A stretch of 64,000 bases of DNA from Stappia taiwanensis (GCF_014635285.1 NZ_BMCR01000009.1:106256-170255); one strand, 5' to 3'; shown: positions 17,163 to 25,383, counted from the stretch's first letter. The notes: a model not told the origin generated them from the letters alone. Numbers and translations: made by a program.

Positions 17163-18553
17163 TGGATCCTGTCCTTGTCGGCGAGCTCCTGTCGGGGCTC
17201 ATGTTTTTCGGTATCATCGGCTTCCTCCTTCTTGGCTTTCCTGTTGCCTTCACCCTGGCCGGCGTCTCGCTGATGTTCGGGCTGGTCGGCATGTGGTTCG
17301 GGGTGTTCGATCCGTCGAATTTTGGCTCTCTCGCCAACCGCTACATCGGCTACATGACCAACGAGGTGCTGGTCGCCGTGCCGCTGTTCATCTTCATGGG
17401 CGTGATGCTGGAACGCTCGAAGATCGCCGAGCAGCTGCTGCTGACCATGGGCAAGCTGTTCGGCAACATGCGTGGTGGCCTGGGCATGTCGGTGATCATC
17501 GTCGGCGCGCTGCTGGCCGCCTCCACCGGCGTTGTCGGTGCCACGGTGGTGACCATGGGCCTGATCTCGCTGCCGGCGATGCTGCGGGCCAACTATGACC
17601 CGAGGCTCGCCTCCGGCGTCATCTGCGCCTCCGGCACCCTTGGCCAGATCATTCCGCCCTCGACCGTGCTGATCTTCATGGGCGACATGCTGTCGGGCAT
17701 CAATTCCCAGGTGCAGATGGCCAAGGGCAACTTCGCCCCGGTGCCGGTCTCGGTCGGTGACCTGTTCGCCGGCGCCCTGCTGCCCGGGTTGCTGCTGGTC
17801 GGCCTTTATCTCGGCTGGACCGCGCTCAAGGCGATCTTCGAGCCGGCCTCCTGCCCGGCAACCCCGGTTCCGCCGGAGGAAAAGAAGGACCTCCTGCGCG
17901 AGGTTGCCGTGGCGCTGGTGCCACCGCTGATGCTCATTCTGGCGGTGCTGGGCTCGATCCTCGGCGGCATTGCCACGCCGACCGAGGCGGCCTCCGTCGG
18001 CGCGGTCGGCGCCATGGTGCTGGCCGGCCTGCGCTGGCGCCTGTCCTTTTCGGTGCTGCGCGAGACCGCCATCGCCTCGGCCTCCATCACCTGCATGGTG
18101 TTCATCATCCTGTTCGGCGCCTCGGTGTTCTCCATCGTCTTCCGGCTGATGGGCGGCGACAATCTGGTGCATGAGTTCCTGTCCAACCTGCCGGGCGGCA
18201 CGCTCGCCGCCGTGGCGGTGGTGATGTTCATCATGTTCCTGCTGGGGTTCATTCTCGACACGTTCGAGATCATCTTCATCGTCATCCCGATCACCGCGCC
18301 GATCCTGCTGGCACTGGATGTGGACCCCGTCTGGCTCGGCATTCTGGTCGGCGTGAACCTGCAGACCAGCTTCCTGACCCCGCCCTTCGGCTTCGCCCTG
18401 TTCTACCTGCGCGGGGTGGCGCCCAACAGCGTGTCGACGGCGATGATCTACAAGGGCGTTCTGCCCTTCGTGCTGCTGCAGATGCTGGCCATCGCCATCA
18501 TGTTCATGTTCCCGCAGATCGCCACCTGGCTGCCGAAGGCGCTCTACAACTGA
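17162..18553 (+). CDS. TRAP transporter large permease (DctM family)
   Basis: 463 residues, about twelve hydrophobic segments. Typical DctM stretches are VLVAVPLFIFMGVMLERS near residue 70, GMSVIIVGALLAASTGVVGATVV near 115, GTLGQIIPPSTVLI near 160, TPTEAASVGAVGAM near 275 and FLTPPFGFALFYLRGVAP near 405 (shown in parts under 20 residues where possible). Coupled to the small permease by TGATG. The substrate-binding subunit is most likely encoded by the convergent gene at 18674-19768, whose family takes up 2-oxo acids. Confidence 0.93.
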   Translation: MDPVLVGELLSGLMFFGIIGFLLLGFPVAFTLAGVSLMFGLVGMWFGVFDPSNFGSLANRYIGYMTNEVLVAVPLFIFMGVMLERSKIAEQLLLTMGKLFGNMRGGLGMSVIIVGALLAASTGVVGATVVTMGLISLPAMLRANYDPRLASGVICASGTLGQIIPPSTVLIFMGDMLSGINSQVQMAKGNFAPVPVSVGDLFAGALLPGLLLVGLYLGWTALKAIFEPASCPATPVPPEEKKDLLREVAVALVPPLMLILAVLGSILGGIATPTEAASVGAVGAMVLAGLRWRLSFSVLRETAIASASITCMVFIILFGASVFSIVFRLMGGDNLVHEFLSNLPGGTLAAVAVVMFIMFLLGFILDTFEIIFIVIPITAPILLALDVDPVWLGILVGVNLQTSFLTPPFGFALFYLRGVAPNSVSTAMIYKGVLPFVLLQMLAIAIMFMFPQIATWLPKALYN

Positions 18554-18617
18554 CGGGCACCGGACAAGGTCGGCAAACGCCGGCCCGCCTCATGCAACAT
18601 CCCGTCGTTCAGACAAC

Positions 18618-18647
18618 AAAAAACCCCGGCCTTTCGGCCGGGGCTTT
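18618..18647. terminator. Intrinsic terminator between convergent TRAP genes
   Basis: Perfect eight-base stem CCCCGGCC (18624-18631) / GGCCGGGG (18636-18643) with TTTC loop. On the minus strand it is followed by six T (18623-18618), making a classical terminator for the dctP-like gene; on the plus strand the tail GCTTTCCGTTT is weaker but usable for dctM. Confidence 0.88.
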
Positions 18648-18673
18648 CCGTTTCCAGCGTGGGTCGCGCCGGA

Positions 18674-19768
18674 TCAGATCTTGAAGTACTTCTTGCGCGC
18701 CTCGATGAAGGCGCCGTCGGTTCCTTCGGTGCGGGTGCGCAGGATGTTCAGCGCCTCGATGAAGCTTTCCGTCGTCTTCTTGGTCAGCGCATCATCGGAA
18801 TCGCGCAAGCCCCCGAGGATCTCCTCGGCCGCCTTGGCGCCCGCCTCCATGATGTCGGCCGGGAACTCGCGCACGATCACGCCATGCTCGTCGACCAGCG
18901 TCTTCAGCGCGCGCGGGTCATTGGCATAGAAGTCCGAAGCGACCTGATCGTATTCCGCCTGGCAGACATCGCGGACGATTGCCTGCAGGTCGGTCGGCAG
19001 CGCCTGGTACTTGGCCTTGTCGACCACCAGTTCGGTGGCCAGGCCCGGCTCCACGAAGCTCGGGAAGTAGTAGTTCTTGGCCACCTGGTAGAAGCCCAGC
19101 GCCAGATCGTTGTACGGTCCGACGAACTCGGCCGCGTCCAGCGTGCCCGACTGCAGCGCCTGGAAGATCTCGCCAGCGGCCATGTTGGTGACGGTGGCGC
19201 CGAGCTTCTCCCACACCCGGCCACCAAGACCCGGGGTCCGGAAGCGCAGGCCCTTGACCGAATCGAGACCGGTCAGCTCCTCGCGGAACCAGCCACCCGC
19301 CTGGGTCCCGGTGTCGCCGGACAGGAAGCCCTGCACGCCGAACTGATCGTAGATCTCGTCCCAGACCTGCTGGCCGCCCATGTAGCGCACCCAGGCGGTG
19401 AGCTCGCGCGAGGTCATGCCATAGGGAACGCCGGTGAAGAAGGCCAGCGCCGGGCTCTTGTTCTGCCAGTAGTAGGCGGCGCCATGGCTCATCTCGGCGG
19501 AACCGTCGATCACCGCGTCGAGCGACTGCAGCGGCGGCACCAGTTCGCCAGCGGAATAGACCTGGATGGTCAGCCGGCCGCCGGAAGCGGCGGTGATGCG
19601 GTCGGCCAGACGCTGCGCTCCAACGCCAAGCCCGGGGAAATTCTTCGGCCAGGTCGTGACCATGCGCCAGGTCTGGTTGCCCTGGGCGATGGCCGGCGCG
19701 GCAAGCGCGCTCGCTCCGGCACCAGCGCCGACGAGCCCGGCCTTCTTGATAAATGAACGGCGATCCAT
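18674..19768 (-). CDS. TRAP transporter substrate-binding protein, TakP-like
   Basis: 364 residues. The N terminus MDRRSFIKKAGLVGAG is a twin-arginine signal with cleavage near APAIA/QG. The mature protein closely follows the TakP family (2-oxo acid TRAP binding protein of Rhodobacter): TWPKNFPGLGVGAQ, EMSHGAAYYW, GGWFREELTGLDSVKGL, RTPGLGGRVWEKLG and WVGPYND-like EFVGPYNDLALGFY. TakP-type proteins bind pyruvate and other 2-oxo monocarboxylates. ATG at 19768 has GGGAGGGG upstream; a longer frame is not supported. It converges on dctQM rather than preceding them. Being beside the indolepyruvate oxidoreductase, an aryl-2-oxo acid substrate is a possible inference. Confidence 0.9.
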   Translation of the reverse strand: MDRRSFIKKAGLVGAGAGASALAAPAIAQGNQTWRMVTTWPKNFPGLGVGAQRLADRITAASGGRLTIQVYSAGELVPPLQSLDAVIDGSAEMSHGAAYYWQNKSPALAFFTGVPYGMTSRELTAWVRYMGGQQVWDEIYDQFGVQGFLSGDTGTQAGGWFREELTGLDSVKGLRFRTPGLGGRVWEKLGATVTNMAAGEIFQALQSGTLDAAEFVGPYNDLALGFYQVAKNYYFPSFVEPGLATELVVDKAKYQALPTDLQAIVRDVCQAEYDQVASDFYANDPRALKTLVDEHGVIVREFPADIMEAGAKAAEEILGGLRDSDDALTKKTTESFIEALNILRTRTEGTDGAFIEARKKYFKI

Positions 19769-19791
19769 ACGTCCCCTCCCGGAAGTGTTTT

Positions 19792-19801
19792 CAAACGTTT
19801 G
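19792..19801. promoter_or_regulatory. Short palindrome upstream of TRAP binding-protein gene
   Basis: Perfect 10-base palindrome CAAACGTTTG, 24 bases upstream of the dctP-like start and within the 208-bp divergent region shared with the amidotransferase-like gene. Possible operator core; no regulator gene adjoins it, and a 10-base palindrome can occur by chance. Confidence 0.25.
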
Positions 19802-19976
19802 CCGGAGCTCTGACGATTGCCCGGCACAACCAAGCGCCATCTTTCGAAACGGCACCTTGACTGTGATATAAAACGCATGTGGATCGCATAGACAAGGGCG
19901 ACCATGAGGAAGTAGGACAGAATTCAGGATACTATCCGAAAGTTGTATTCCCGATTCCGGCCCGACAGGAGCTCTC

Positions 19977-20741
19977 ATGCGCAAACCGGTCGTTCTCGTC
20001 AGTGCGGACGTCAAGCCCATTGAGGGCTTCGACTGGCACGCCGCGATTTCCAGCTATCTCGATGCCCTCGTGCATGGCGCCGATGCCATGCCCGTTCTGT
20101 TGCCGGCGCTGGGTCCCGCGCTTGATCTCGACAGCCTGCTCGACCGGGTCGACGGCGTGCTTCTCACCGGCTCACGCTCCAACGTGCATCCGTCGCTTTA
20201 CGGCGGCGATGCCCATGAGCGCAACGGCCCCTTCGACACGCGGCGCGATGCCACCACCCTGCCGCTGATTCGCCGGGCGCTGGCGCGACACCTGCCGCTG
20301 TTCGCCATCTGCCGGGGCTTGCAGGAGCTCAATGTCGCGCTCGGCGGCACCCTGGTATCGGAGGTGCAGGACATCGACGGGCGGCGGGATCACCGCGCGC
20401 CAGAAAGCGACAGCATGGACGAACGCTTCGCCCTTGCCCATCACGTCGACATCGTTCCCGGCGGCCGGCTTGCCGCGGTTCTGGGCGATGCCCGGGTGGA
20501 GGTGAACTCCCTGCACCGGCAGGCGATCGGCGCATTGGCGCCGGGCCTGACCATTGAAGCGCAGGCAGAAGACAGCACCATCGAGGCGGTTTCCGTCGAT
20601 GCCCATCCCGGCTTCGCGCTGGCAACCCAATGGCATCCGGAATACTGGGTCGGCAGCGACAGCGCCTCGGCACGGCTGTTCGCTGCCTTCGGCGAGGCGG
20701 CCCGGGCGCAGATGACCGCCACGGCGCGCAGCGCGGCCTGA
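19977..20741 (+). CDS. Class I glutamine-amidotransferase-like hydrolase (peptidase C26, PuuD-like)
   Basis: 254 residues, the length of gamma-glutamyl-gamma-aminobutyrate hydrolases. Nucleophile Cys near residue 110 in FAICRGLQELNVALGG, catalytic His-x-Glu near 220 in ATQWHPEYW, and a GVLLTGSRSNVHPSLY segment typical of C26. PuuD cleaves gamma-glutamyl-GABA to glutamate and GABA in putrescine degradation; other family members act on different gamma-glutamyl amides. No other puu genes are present, so the substrate is open. Start at 19977 has CAGGAG 6 nt upstream. It lies 149 bp upstream of the nitrile hydratase genes on the same strand, separated by two hairpins. Confidence 0.85.
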   Translation: MRKPVVLVSADVKPIEGFDWHAAISSYLDALVHGADAMPVLLPALGPALDLDSLLDRVDGVLLTGSRSNVHPSLYGGDAHERNGPFDTRRDATTLPLIRRALARHLPLFAICRGLQELNVALGGTLVSEVQDIDGRRDHRAPESDSMDERFALAHHVDIVPGGRLAAVLGDARVEVNSLHRQAIGALAPGLTIEAQAEDSTIEAVSVDAHPGFALATQWHPEYWVGSDSASARLFAAFGEAARAQMTATARSAA

Positions 20742-20782
20742 AAACCGCCAGGGAGAGGATGGCGAAACGCGGAGTTTTGCAA

Positions 20783-20800
20783 CATCGGACGTCGCCGATG
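20783..20800 (+). terminator. Small hairpin after the amidotransferase-like gene
   Basis: Six-base arms CATCGG (20783-20788) and CCGATG (20795-20800), loop ACGTCG, 41 bases after the stop codon. No T run. It may be a weak terminator or the first element of the nitrile hydratase leader. Confidence 0.35.
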
Positions 20801-20815
20801 AATTGATGACCATCG

Positions 20816-20863
20816 CCTTTTGCCCGCTTCGAGTCGCACGGGAGGTGCGCAGCGGGCAAAAGG
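20816..20863 (+). promoter_or_regulatory. Large hairpin in the nitrile hydratase leader
   Basis: Thirteen-base perfect arms CCTTTTGCCCGCT (20816-20828) and AGCGGGCAAAAGG (20851-20863). The 22-nt interior can form a second 5-bp stem CGCAC/GTGCG around GGGAG. It ends 15 bases before the GGGGAGG ribosome site (20878-20884) of the alpha-subunit gene. It could be an attenuator, an mRNA stabiliser or a ligand-sensing leader; no known riboswitch class was recognised. Confidence 0.7.
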
Positions 20864-20890
20864 GGCGCGCAGTTTTGGGGAGGAAACCAT

Positions 20891-21556
20891 ATGGCGCATG
20901 ATCACGGGCCGGGACAGGACGGCGAGAGCCATGATGGGCATTCGCACGAGGGATCGCATCTCTCCGAAACGGAACTGCGCGTGCGTGCACTGGAATCGAT
21001 CCTGATCGAAAAAGGCTATGTCGATCCGCAGGCGCTCGACCGGTTCATCGAGACCTATGAAACCAAGGTCGGTCCGCACAATGGCGCGCATGTGGTCGCC
21101 AAGGCGTGGCGCGAACCGGAGTTCCGCGACTGGCTGCGCCGGGATGCCACGGCGGCGATCCACGCGCTCGGCTATATCGGTCGGCAGGGCGAACACATGG
21201 TCGCGGTCGAGAACACCCCCGAACAGCACAACATGATCGTCTGCACCCTGTGCTCCTGCTACCCGTGGCCGGTGCTCGGCCTGCCGCCGGTCTGGTACAA
21301 ATCCGCGCCCTACCGGGCCAAGGTGGTGCGCGACCCGCACGGTGTCCTAGCCGATTTCGGGGTCACCCTGCCGGAAAAGACCCGCATCCGGGTCTGGGAT
21401 TCCACCGCTGAAGTCCGCTACCTGGTGGTGCCGATGCGGCCCGCGGGCACCGAGGGCTGGAGCGAACAGGAGCTGGCCCGGCTGGTCACCCGCGACAGCA
21501 TGATCGGCACCGGGCTTGCCCTTCCCCCGCAACAGGCTGCGGAGACGGGGCGATGA
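20891..21556 (+). CDS. nthA: Nitrile hydratase alpha subunit, cobalt type
   Basis: 221 residues. The metal site is VCTLCSC (Cys118, Cys121, Cys123) followed by [14 protein letters not shown]. Thr at the second position of the motif marks the non-corrin Co(III) class; the Fe class has Ser there. Two of the Cys are normally oxidised to sulfenic/sulfinic acids. The enzyme hydrates nitriles to amides. The N terminus ([23 protein letters not shown]) has seven His in 23 residues, an unusual extension that could bind metal. Excellent ribosome site (GGGGAGGAAA). ATGA overlap with the beta gene. Confidence 0.96.
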   Translation: MAHDHGPGQDGESHDGHSHEGSHLSETELRVRALESILIEKGYVDPQALDRFIETYETKVGPHNGAHVVAKAWREPEFRDWLRRDATAAIHALGYIGRQGEHMVAVENTPEQHNMIVCTLCSCYPWPVLGLPPVWYKSAPYRAKVVRDPHGVLADFGVTLPEKTRIRVWDSTAEVRYLVVPMRPAGTEGWSEQELARLVTRDSMIGTGLALPPQQAAETGR

Positions 21557-22212
21557 ACGGCGCCCAGGACCTTGGCGGCATGATGGGCTTCGGCCCCATC
21601 ACACCCGAACCGGTCAAGCCGGTGTTCCACGCGCCGTGGGAAAAGCGTGCCTTCGCCATCACCCTGGCCATGGGTGCGACCGGCGAATGGAACATCGACA
21701 TGTCGCGCTTCGCACGCGAAAGCATGCCCCCGGCGCGCTACCTCGCCTCCAGCTACTACGAGATCTGGCTCGCCGGACTGGAGACCTTGCTCGCCGAGCG
21801 CGATCTGGTCCGGCCGGAGGAAATCGCCGCCGGCCGCAGCCTGCGCCAGAGCCGGCCGGTCAAGCGCGTGCTTGCGGCAGACGAGGTCGACGCAGCCCTT
21901 GCCAAGGGCGGGCCGGTCGACCGGCCGGCCACCGCACCGGCCCGGTTCAGCGTTGGCGACAAGGTGCGCGCGAAGATCATGCATCCGGAGGGGCACACCC
22001 GCATTCCCCGCTACTGCCGGGGCCAGACCGGCATCATCGAGACGATCCACGGCTGCCACGTCTTTCCCGACGACAGCGCCGCCGGCCGGGGTGAAAACCC
22101 GACCTGGCTCTACGGCGTCGCCTTTGACGGGCGCGCCATCTGGGGCGCGGATGCCGCCGAAGACCTCAGCCTGAGAATTGATCTATGGGAGCCTTATCTT
22201 GACCCGCTCTGA
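21553..22212 (+). CDS. nthB: Nitrile hydratase beta subunit
   Basis: 219 residues, normal length. It opens [16 protein letters not shown] as beta subunits do, with N-terminal helical half and C-terminal SH3-like barrel ([49 protein letters not shown]). Conserved Arg residues that hydrogen-bond the oxidised Cys ligands of the alpha subunit lie in these parts. Starts with an ATGA overlap and its 3' end overlaps the accessory gene, so all three subunits are translationally coupled. Confidence 0.96.
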   Translation: MNGAQDLGGMMGFGPITPEPVKPVFHAPWEKRAFAITLAMGATGEWNIDMSRFARESMPPARYLASSYYEIWLAGLETLLAERDLVRPEEIAAGRSLRQSRPVKRVLAADEVDAALAKGGPVDRPATAPARFSVGDKVRAKIMHPEGHTRIPRYCRGQTGIIETIHGCHVFPDDSAAGRGENPTWLYGVAFDGRAIWGADAAEDLSLRIDLWEPYLDPL

Positions 22213-22597
22213 GACCTCCGCCGCCGAACAGGTTGCCGCGCTCTTCTCCCAGATGCCGAAGAAGGGCACGGAGCCGGTGTTTCGCGAACCCTGGGAGGCG
22301 CGCGCCTTCGCCATGGCGCTCGCCCTGCACGAGAAGGGGCTATTCACCTGGTCGCAATGGGCGGAGGTGCTTTCCGCCGAGATCCGCGCCGCCCAGGCCG
22401 CCGGCGACCCCGATTGCGGCGACAGCTATTACCGGCACTGGCTGCGGGCCTTGGAGAAGATGGTCACCGGCCACCAGGTCACCTCGGCGAGCGGGATGGA
22501 AGCCCGCCGTCTTGCCTGGCAACGGGCAGCGGAGGCGACACCGCATGGCGAACCGATCGAACTGGGGCGCGATGGGGCCCCCGTTCCCCCCGCCTAG
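22199..22597 (+). CDS. Nitrile hydratase accessory protein (activator)
   Basis: 132 residues from a TTG at 22199; an alternative TTG lies at 22178. The 22199 start has GGGAG about 8 nt upstream, and no ATG is available. The protein resembles nitrile hydratase beta N-terminal halves (FREPWEARAFAMALALHEKGLFTWSQWAEVLS) and matches the P14K/NhlE-type accessory family that escorts alpha subunit and inserts cobalt (self-subunit swapping in Rhodococcus). It overlaps the beta gene by 14 bases. Loss of it usually gives metal-free enzyme. Confidence 0.88.
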   Translation: MTRSETSAAEQVAALFSQMPKKGTEPVFREPWEARAFAMALALHEKGLFTWSQWAEVLSAEIRAAQAAGDPDCGDSYYRHWLRALEKMVTGHQVTSASGMEARRLAWQRAAEATPHGEPIELGRDGAPVPPA

Positions 22598-22604
22598 CAA
22601 CCCT

Positions 22605-22623
22605 CGCCGCCGGCCAGGCGGCG
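22605..22623 (+). terminator. Hairpin after the nitrile hydratase operon
   Basis: Seven-base arms CGCCGCC (22605-22611) and GGCGGCG (22617-22623), loop GGCCA, seven bases past the accessory-protein stop. Followed by a GCGGCCTTGTGTTTACG tail with only short T runs. Confidence 0.45.
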
Positions 22624-22698
22624 CGGCCTTGTGTTTACGCATAGCTATATGCAACCCAAGCGCTTTTATTCAGAGAAAATACCCTTCATAATTGATTG

Positions 22699-23607
22699 AT
22701 GACACATGATCGCCCGCTCGCCGGGATCCTTTTCATGCTCGGGTTCTGCTTCCTGGCACCGCTTGGCGACGGCATCGCCAAGATCCTTGGAGACACGATC
22801 CCGCTCGCGCTCCTGCTGCTTGTCCGCTTCGCCATCCAGACCGGGCTGTTGCTGCCGTTCGCCCTGATCAGCGGCAAGCCATTGCCCCTGTCCGGGCGCC
22901 TGCTGCAACTGACCTTCCTGCGCACCCTGCTGCAGATCCTCGGCATTGGCGCCATGTTCCTGTCCTTGCGGTACTTGCCGCTGGCCGATGCCATCGCCAT
23001 TGCCTTCATCATGCCGTTCCTGCTGCTTCTGCTGGGGCGCTTCGTGCTTGGCGAGCAGGTCGGTCCGCACCGGATCGCCGCCTGCCTCATTGGCTTCATC
23101 GGCACGCTTCTGGTGATCCAGCCGAATTACGATGCGGTGGGCGCCCCGGCGCTGTTGCCACTGCTGGTGGCCGTGGTGTTCGCTCTTTACATGCTGGTGA
23201 CCCGCGGCGTGGCCAAGATCGCCGATCCGATCGGCCTGCAGGCGGTCAGTGGTGCGATGGCCACCGTTCTGCTTGCCATCGCCCTTTTGTTCACCCGCGA
23301 CAGCGAGGTCGCCACGCTGCGGCTGATGCTCCCGGACATGCGCGAGGCGTTGCTGCTTCTCGGCCTCGGCATTCTGGGCACCCTCGCCCATCTGATGATG
23401 ACGTGGTCGCTGCGCCTGGCACCGGCCGCCACGTTGGCGCCGATGCAGTATCTGGAAATTCCCTTCGCCACGCTGATCGGCTGGGCGATCTTCCGCGACC
23501 TGCCCGATGGCACTGCCGCCTTCGGCATCGCCCTGACGATCGCCGCCGGACTTTATGTCATTCACCGGGAGCAGGCCGCCGCACGCGGGATGGTTCCAGA
23601 AACCTGA
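22699..23607 (+). CDS. EamA/DMT-family transporter
   Basis: 302 residues with ten hydrophobic segments arranged as two EamA repeats, as in RhaT/YdcZ-like drug/metabolite transporters. ATG at 22699 preferred over TTG at 22696. Conserved EamA features: an early FLAPLGDGIAKILGD segment, RYLPLADAIAIAFIMPF at the end of helix 4, and APAATLAPMQYLEIPFATLIGW in the second half. Substrate unknown; its position 101 bp behind nitrile hydratase allows a role in exporting or importing a nitrile/amide-pathway metabolite, but this is only positional. Confidence 0.88.
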   Translation: MTHDRPLAGILFMLGFCFLAPLGDGIAKILGDTIPLALLLLVRFAIQTGLLLPFALISGKPLPLSGRLLQLTFLRTLLQILGIGAMFLSLRYLPLADAIAIAFIMPFLLLLLGRFVLGEQVGPHRIAACLIGFIGTLLVIQPNYDAVGAPALLPLLVAVVFALYMLVTRGVAKIADPIGLQAVSGAMATVLLAIALLFTRDSEVATLRLMLPDMREALLLLGLGILGTLAHLMMTWSLRLAPAATLAPMQYLEIPFATLIGWAIFRDLPDGTAAFGIALTIAAGLYVIHREQAAARGMVPET

Positions 23608-23639
23608 AGCCCCCTTCGTGGGCCGCCGGCGAGACGGGC

Positions 23640-24701
23640 CTATCCCCAGCCGACCGCCGCGACGAACAGCGTCAGCCCGATGGCGAAGACGAACAGCGCG
23701 CCGAAGCCTTCCACCGCCCGATGCAGGATCAGCGCCCGACGACCGTCGGTCAGCCGCATCGCCGCCCCCTTGGCCGTCACCGCCAGAATGGCCAGCACCG
23801 AGACGGTCATCCCCGTGCCGATTGCCATGGCAAAGGTCGCCGCCACGCCGGCCAATGCCAACCCTTGGGAAATGGCAAAGACCAGCACCACCAGCGCCCC
23901 GGTGCAGGGGCGCAGGCCCACCGCTAGGATCACCGACCAGGCGCGGGCCAGCGACATCTTGCCCTGAAGCAGGGCGGGCGGCGGTGCATGCACATGGCCG
24001 CAGCTGGAACAGACCTCGCCGGGCCCATGGTCATGATCGTGATGGGCATGATCCCCATGGTGATGATGGTGATGACCGTCATGACCGTGGTGGGAATGAT
24101 CGTGATCATGGTGGTCATGGGCGACCACCGCCTGGGCACCGAGCGCGGCGGCGCGGCGCGGGCCGAACATCGGCCGCAGGATCTTGCGCCAGACGAGGAA
24201 CGCCCCGAGCAGCATCACCGCCAGATAGGAGCCGATTTCAAACCAGCGTGTCGTCTCGGTGATGGCAATCGACGTCATCTTCAGAAGAACCGAGGCCACT
24301 CCGATCACCGCCACCGCCGTCACCGCCTGGGCCAGGGCCGAGGCGAAGGACAGCAGCACGCCGCGTTTCAGGGTTTCCTCATTGGCCAACACATAGGAGG
24401 AGATGATCGCCTTGCCATGTCCGGGCCCGGCCGCGTGAAAAACGCCATAGGCAAAGGACAGGGCCATCAGCCACCAACCGGCGGTGCCATCGGCCTGCAT
24501 CTCCTTCAGCGCGCCGGTGAGCGCGGCATAAAACGCGCTCTGCTTCATCGCCACCCAGGCGAAAAACCCGGCGAACGGCCCGGACGGCGTCAGCGTCTGC
24601 TCCGGCAGACCAACGCCGAAGGGCGATGGCGCGGCCACGGCGGCGGTGACGCCGACGCAGACCAGAGCGGCTGCCGCCAGGAGGGAGAAGGCCTTGCGCA
24701 T
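23640..24701 (-). CDS. NicO-family nickel/cobalt transporter with His-rich loop
   Basis: 353 residues, six or more membrane segments plus a signal-like N terminus. NicO motifs: SFAYGVFHAAGPGHGKAIISSY near residue 95 (contains HAxGPGHGK) and the C-terminal GLRPCTGALVVLVFA. Between them lies a His/Asp-rich cytosolic or periplasmic loop of about 35 residues with a run of six His and a CSSCGHVH segment, suited to metal binding. NicO proteins related to RcnA export Ni/Co; those paired with DUF1007 are less clear and may import. ATG at 24701 selected because GGAG is 7 nt upstream; 24707 is too close. Lies 22 bp after the DUF1007 gene. Confidence 0.9.
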   Translation of the reverse strand: MRKAFSLLAAAALVCVGVTAAVAAPSPFGVGLPEQTLTPSGPFAGFFAWVAMKQSAFYAALTGALKEMQADGTAGWWLMALSFAYGVFHAAGPGHGKAIISSYVLANEETLKRGVLLSFASALAQAVTAVAVIGVASVLLKMTSIAITETTRWFEIGSYLAVMLLGAFLVWRKILRPMFGPRRAAALGAQAVVAHDHHDHDHSHHGHDGHHHHHHGDHAHHDHDHGPGEVCSSCGHVHAPPPALLQGKMSLARAWSVILAVGLRPCTGALVVLVFAISQGLALAGVAATFAMAIGTGMTVSVLAILAVTAKGAAMRLTDGRRALILHRAVEGFGALFVFAIGLTLFVAAVGWG

Positions 24702-24723
24702 GGTCATGCTCCTGCTTGCACTC

Positions 24724-25383
24724 CTACTTGCACCCGACACTTGCCGAGTTGGACAGGGTTTCGGTGACCTGCATCAGATCCGGAGAAAGCTCGCGCTCCG
24801 TCGCCGGGATCTGCGACAGCGCCATTGCCGTGCCTTCATCGAGTTTCGGCGGCGGGGTGAAGGTCAGCGTACAGGTCGCCGGCGCATCCACCATCGAGAA
24901 CGGCGTGTCGGGGGTCATCTCGAAGGCAACGAAATAGGTCGGATCAAAGACGTCAAGGGTCAGAGAGGAGGCATCGGTGATCATCTCCTGCTTGAGCGGC
25001 AAGGTGTAGAACAGGGTCAGGCGTCCCCCGTAGAAATCCAGCCAGTATTCCACCGGATCGCCAAAGGCGACCTCATCCTCGCCCTTGTAGAGGAAGGTGA
25101 AGAAATCATACTCGGCAAGGGATTCCACATTGATCTGCGCCAGTGGCTGCAGCTCCTCGCGCGACAGTGTGCCGTCCCCGTCCGCATCGAGCCCCTGCAC
25201 GGCGAACGCGGTGAACGCCTCGTCGAACCGCCAGACATGGCGCACCGCCGAAAGCCGACCCGCCTCGTCGAACACGATCTCCGCGCGGGCCTCCACGAAC
25301 ACATGCGGATGGGCCAGCGCCTGTGTCCCAGGCACCAGGAGCGCCAACAGGGCGACGATCACCCGGGCAAAATCAAACCTCAT
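24724..25383 (-). CDS. DUF1007 family periplasmic protein with EF-hand-like loop
   Basis: 219 residues with a signal peptide (VIVALLALLVPGTQALAHPHVF; the mature end begins at or near HPHVF, a possible N-terminal metal ligand). The HPHVFVEARAEIVFD opening is the DUF1007 signature. A segment DADGDGTLSREEL near residue 62 matches an EF-hand calcium loop. DUF1007 genes regularly precede NicO transporters, and both are usually considered parts of a nickel/cobalt (or zinc) handling system. ATG at 25383 chosen, with GGAGG about 11 nt upstream; ATG at 25422 is possible but would bury the signal peptide. Confidence 0.85.
   Translation of the reverse strand: MRFDFARVIVALLALLVPGTQALAHPHVFVEARAEIVFDEAGRLSAVRHVWRFDEAFTAFAVQGLDADGDGTLSREELQPLAQINVESLAEYDFFTFLYKGEDEVAFGDPVEYWLDFYGGRLTLFYTLPLKQEMITDASSLTLDVFDPTYFVAFEMTPDTPFSMVDAPATCTLTFTPPPKLDEGTAMALSQIPATERELSPDLMQVTETLSNSASVGCK

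Noticed and set aside
20742..20890. Cobalamin riboswitch before nitrile hydratase
   Set aside because: No B12-box; the leader is too short, and this enzyme uses non-corrin cobalt.
20891..21556. Iron-type nitrile hydratase
   Set aside because: Position two of the metal motif is Thr (CTLCSC), which marks the cobalt class.
24030..24130. Short tandem DNA repeat or CRISPR-like array
   Set aside because: The periodicity is codon-level repetition encoding the His/Asp loop of NicO; no spacers.
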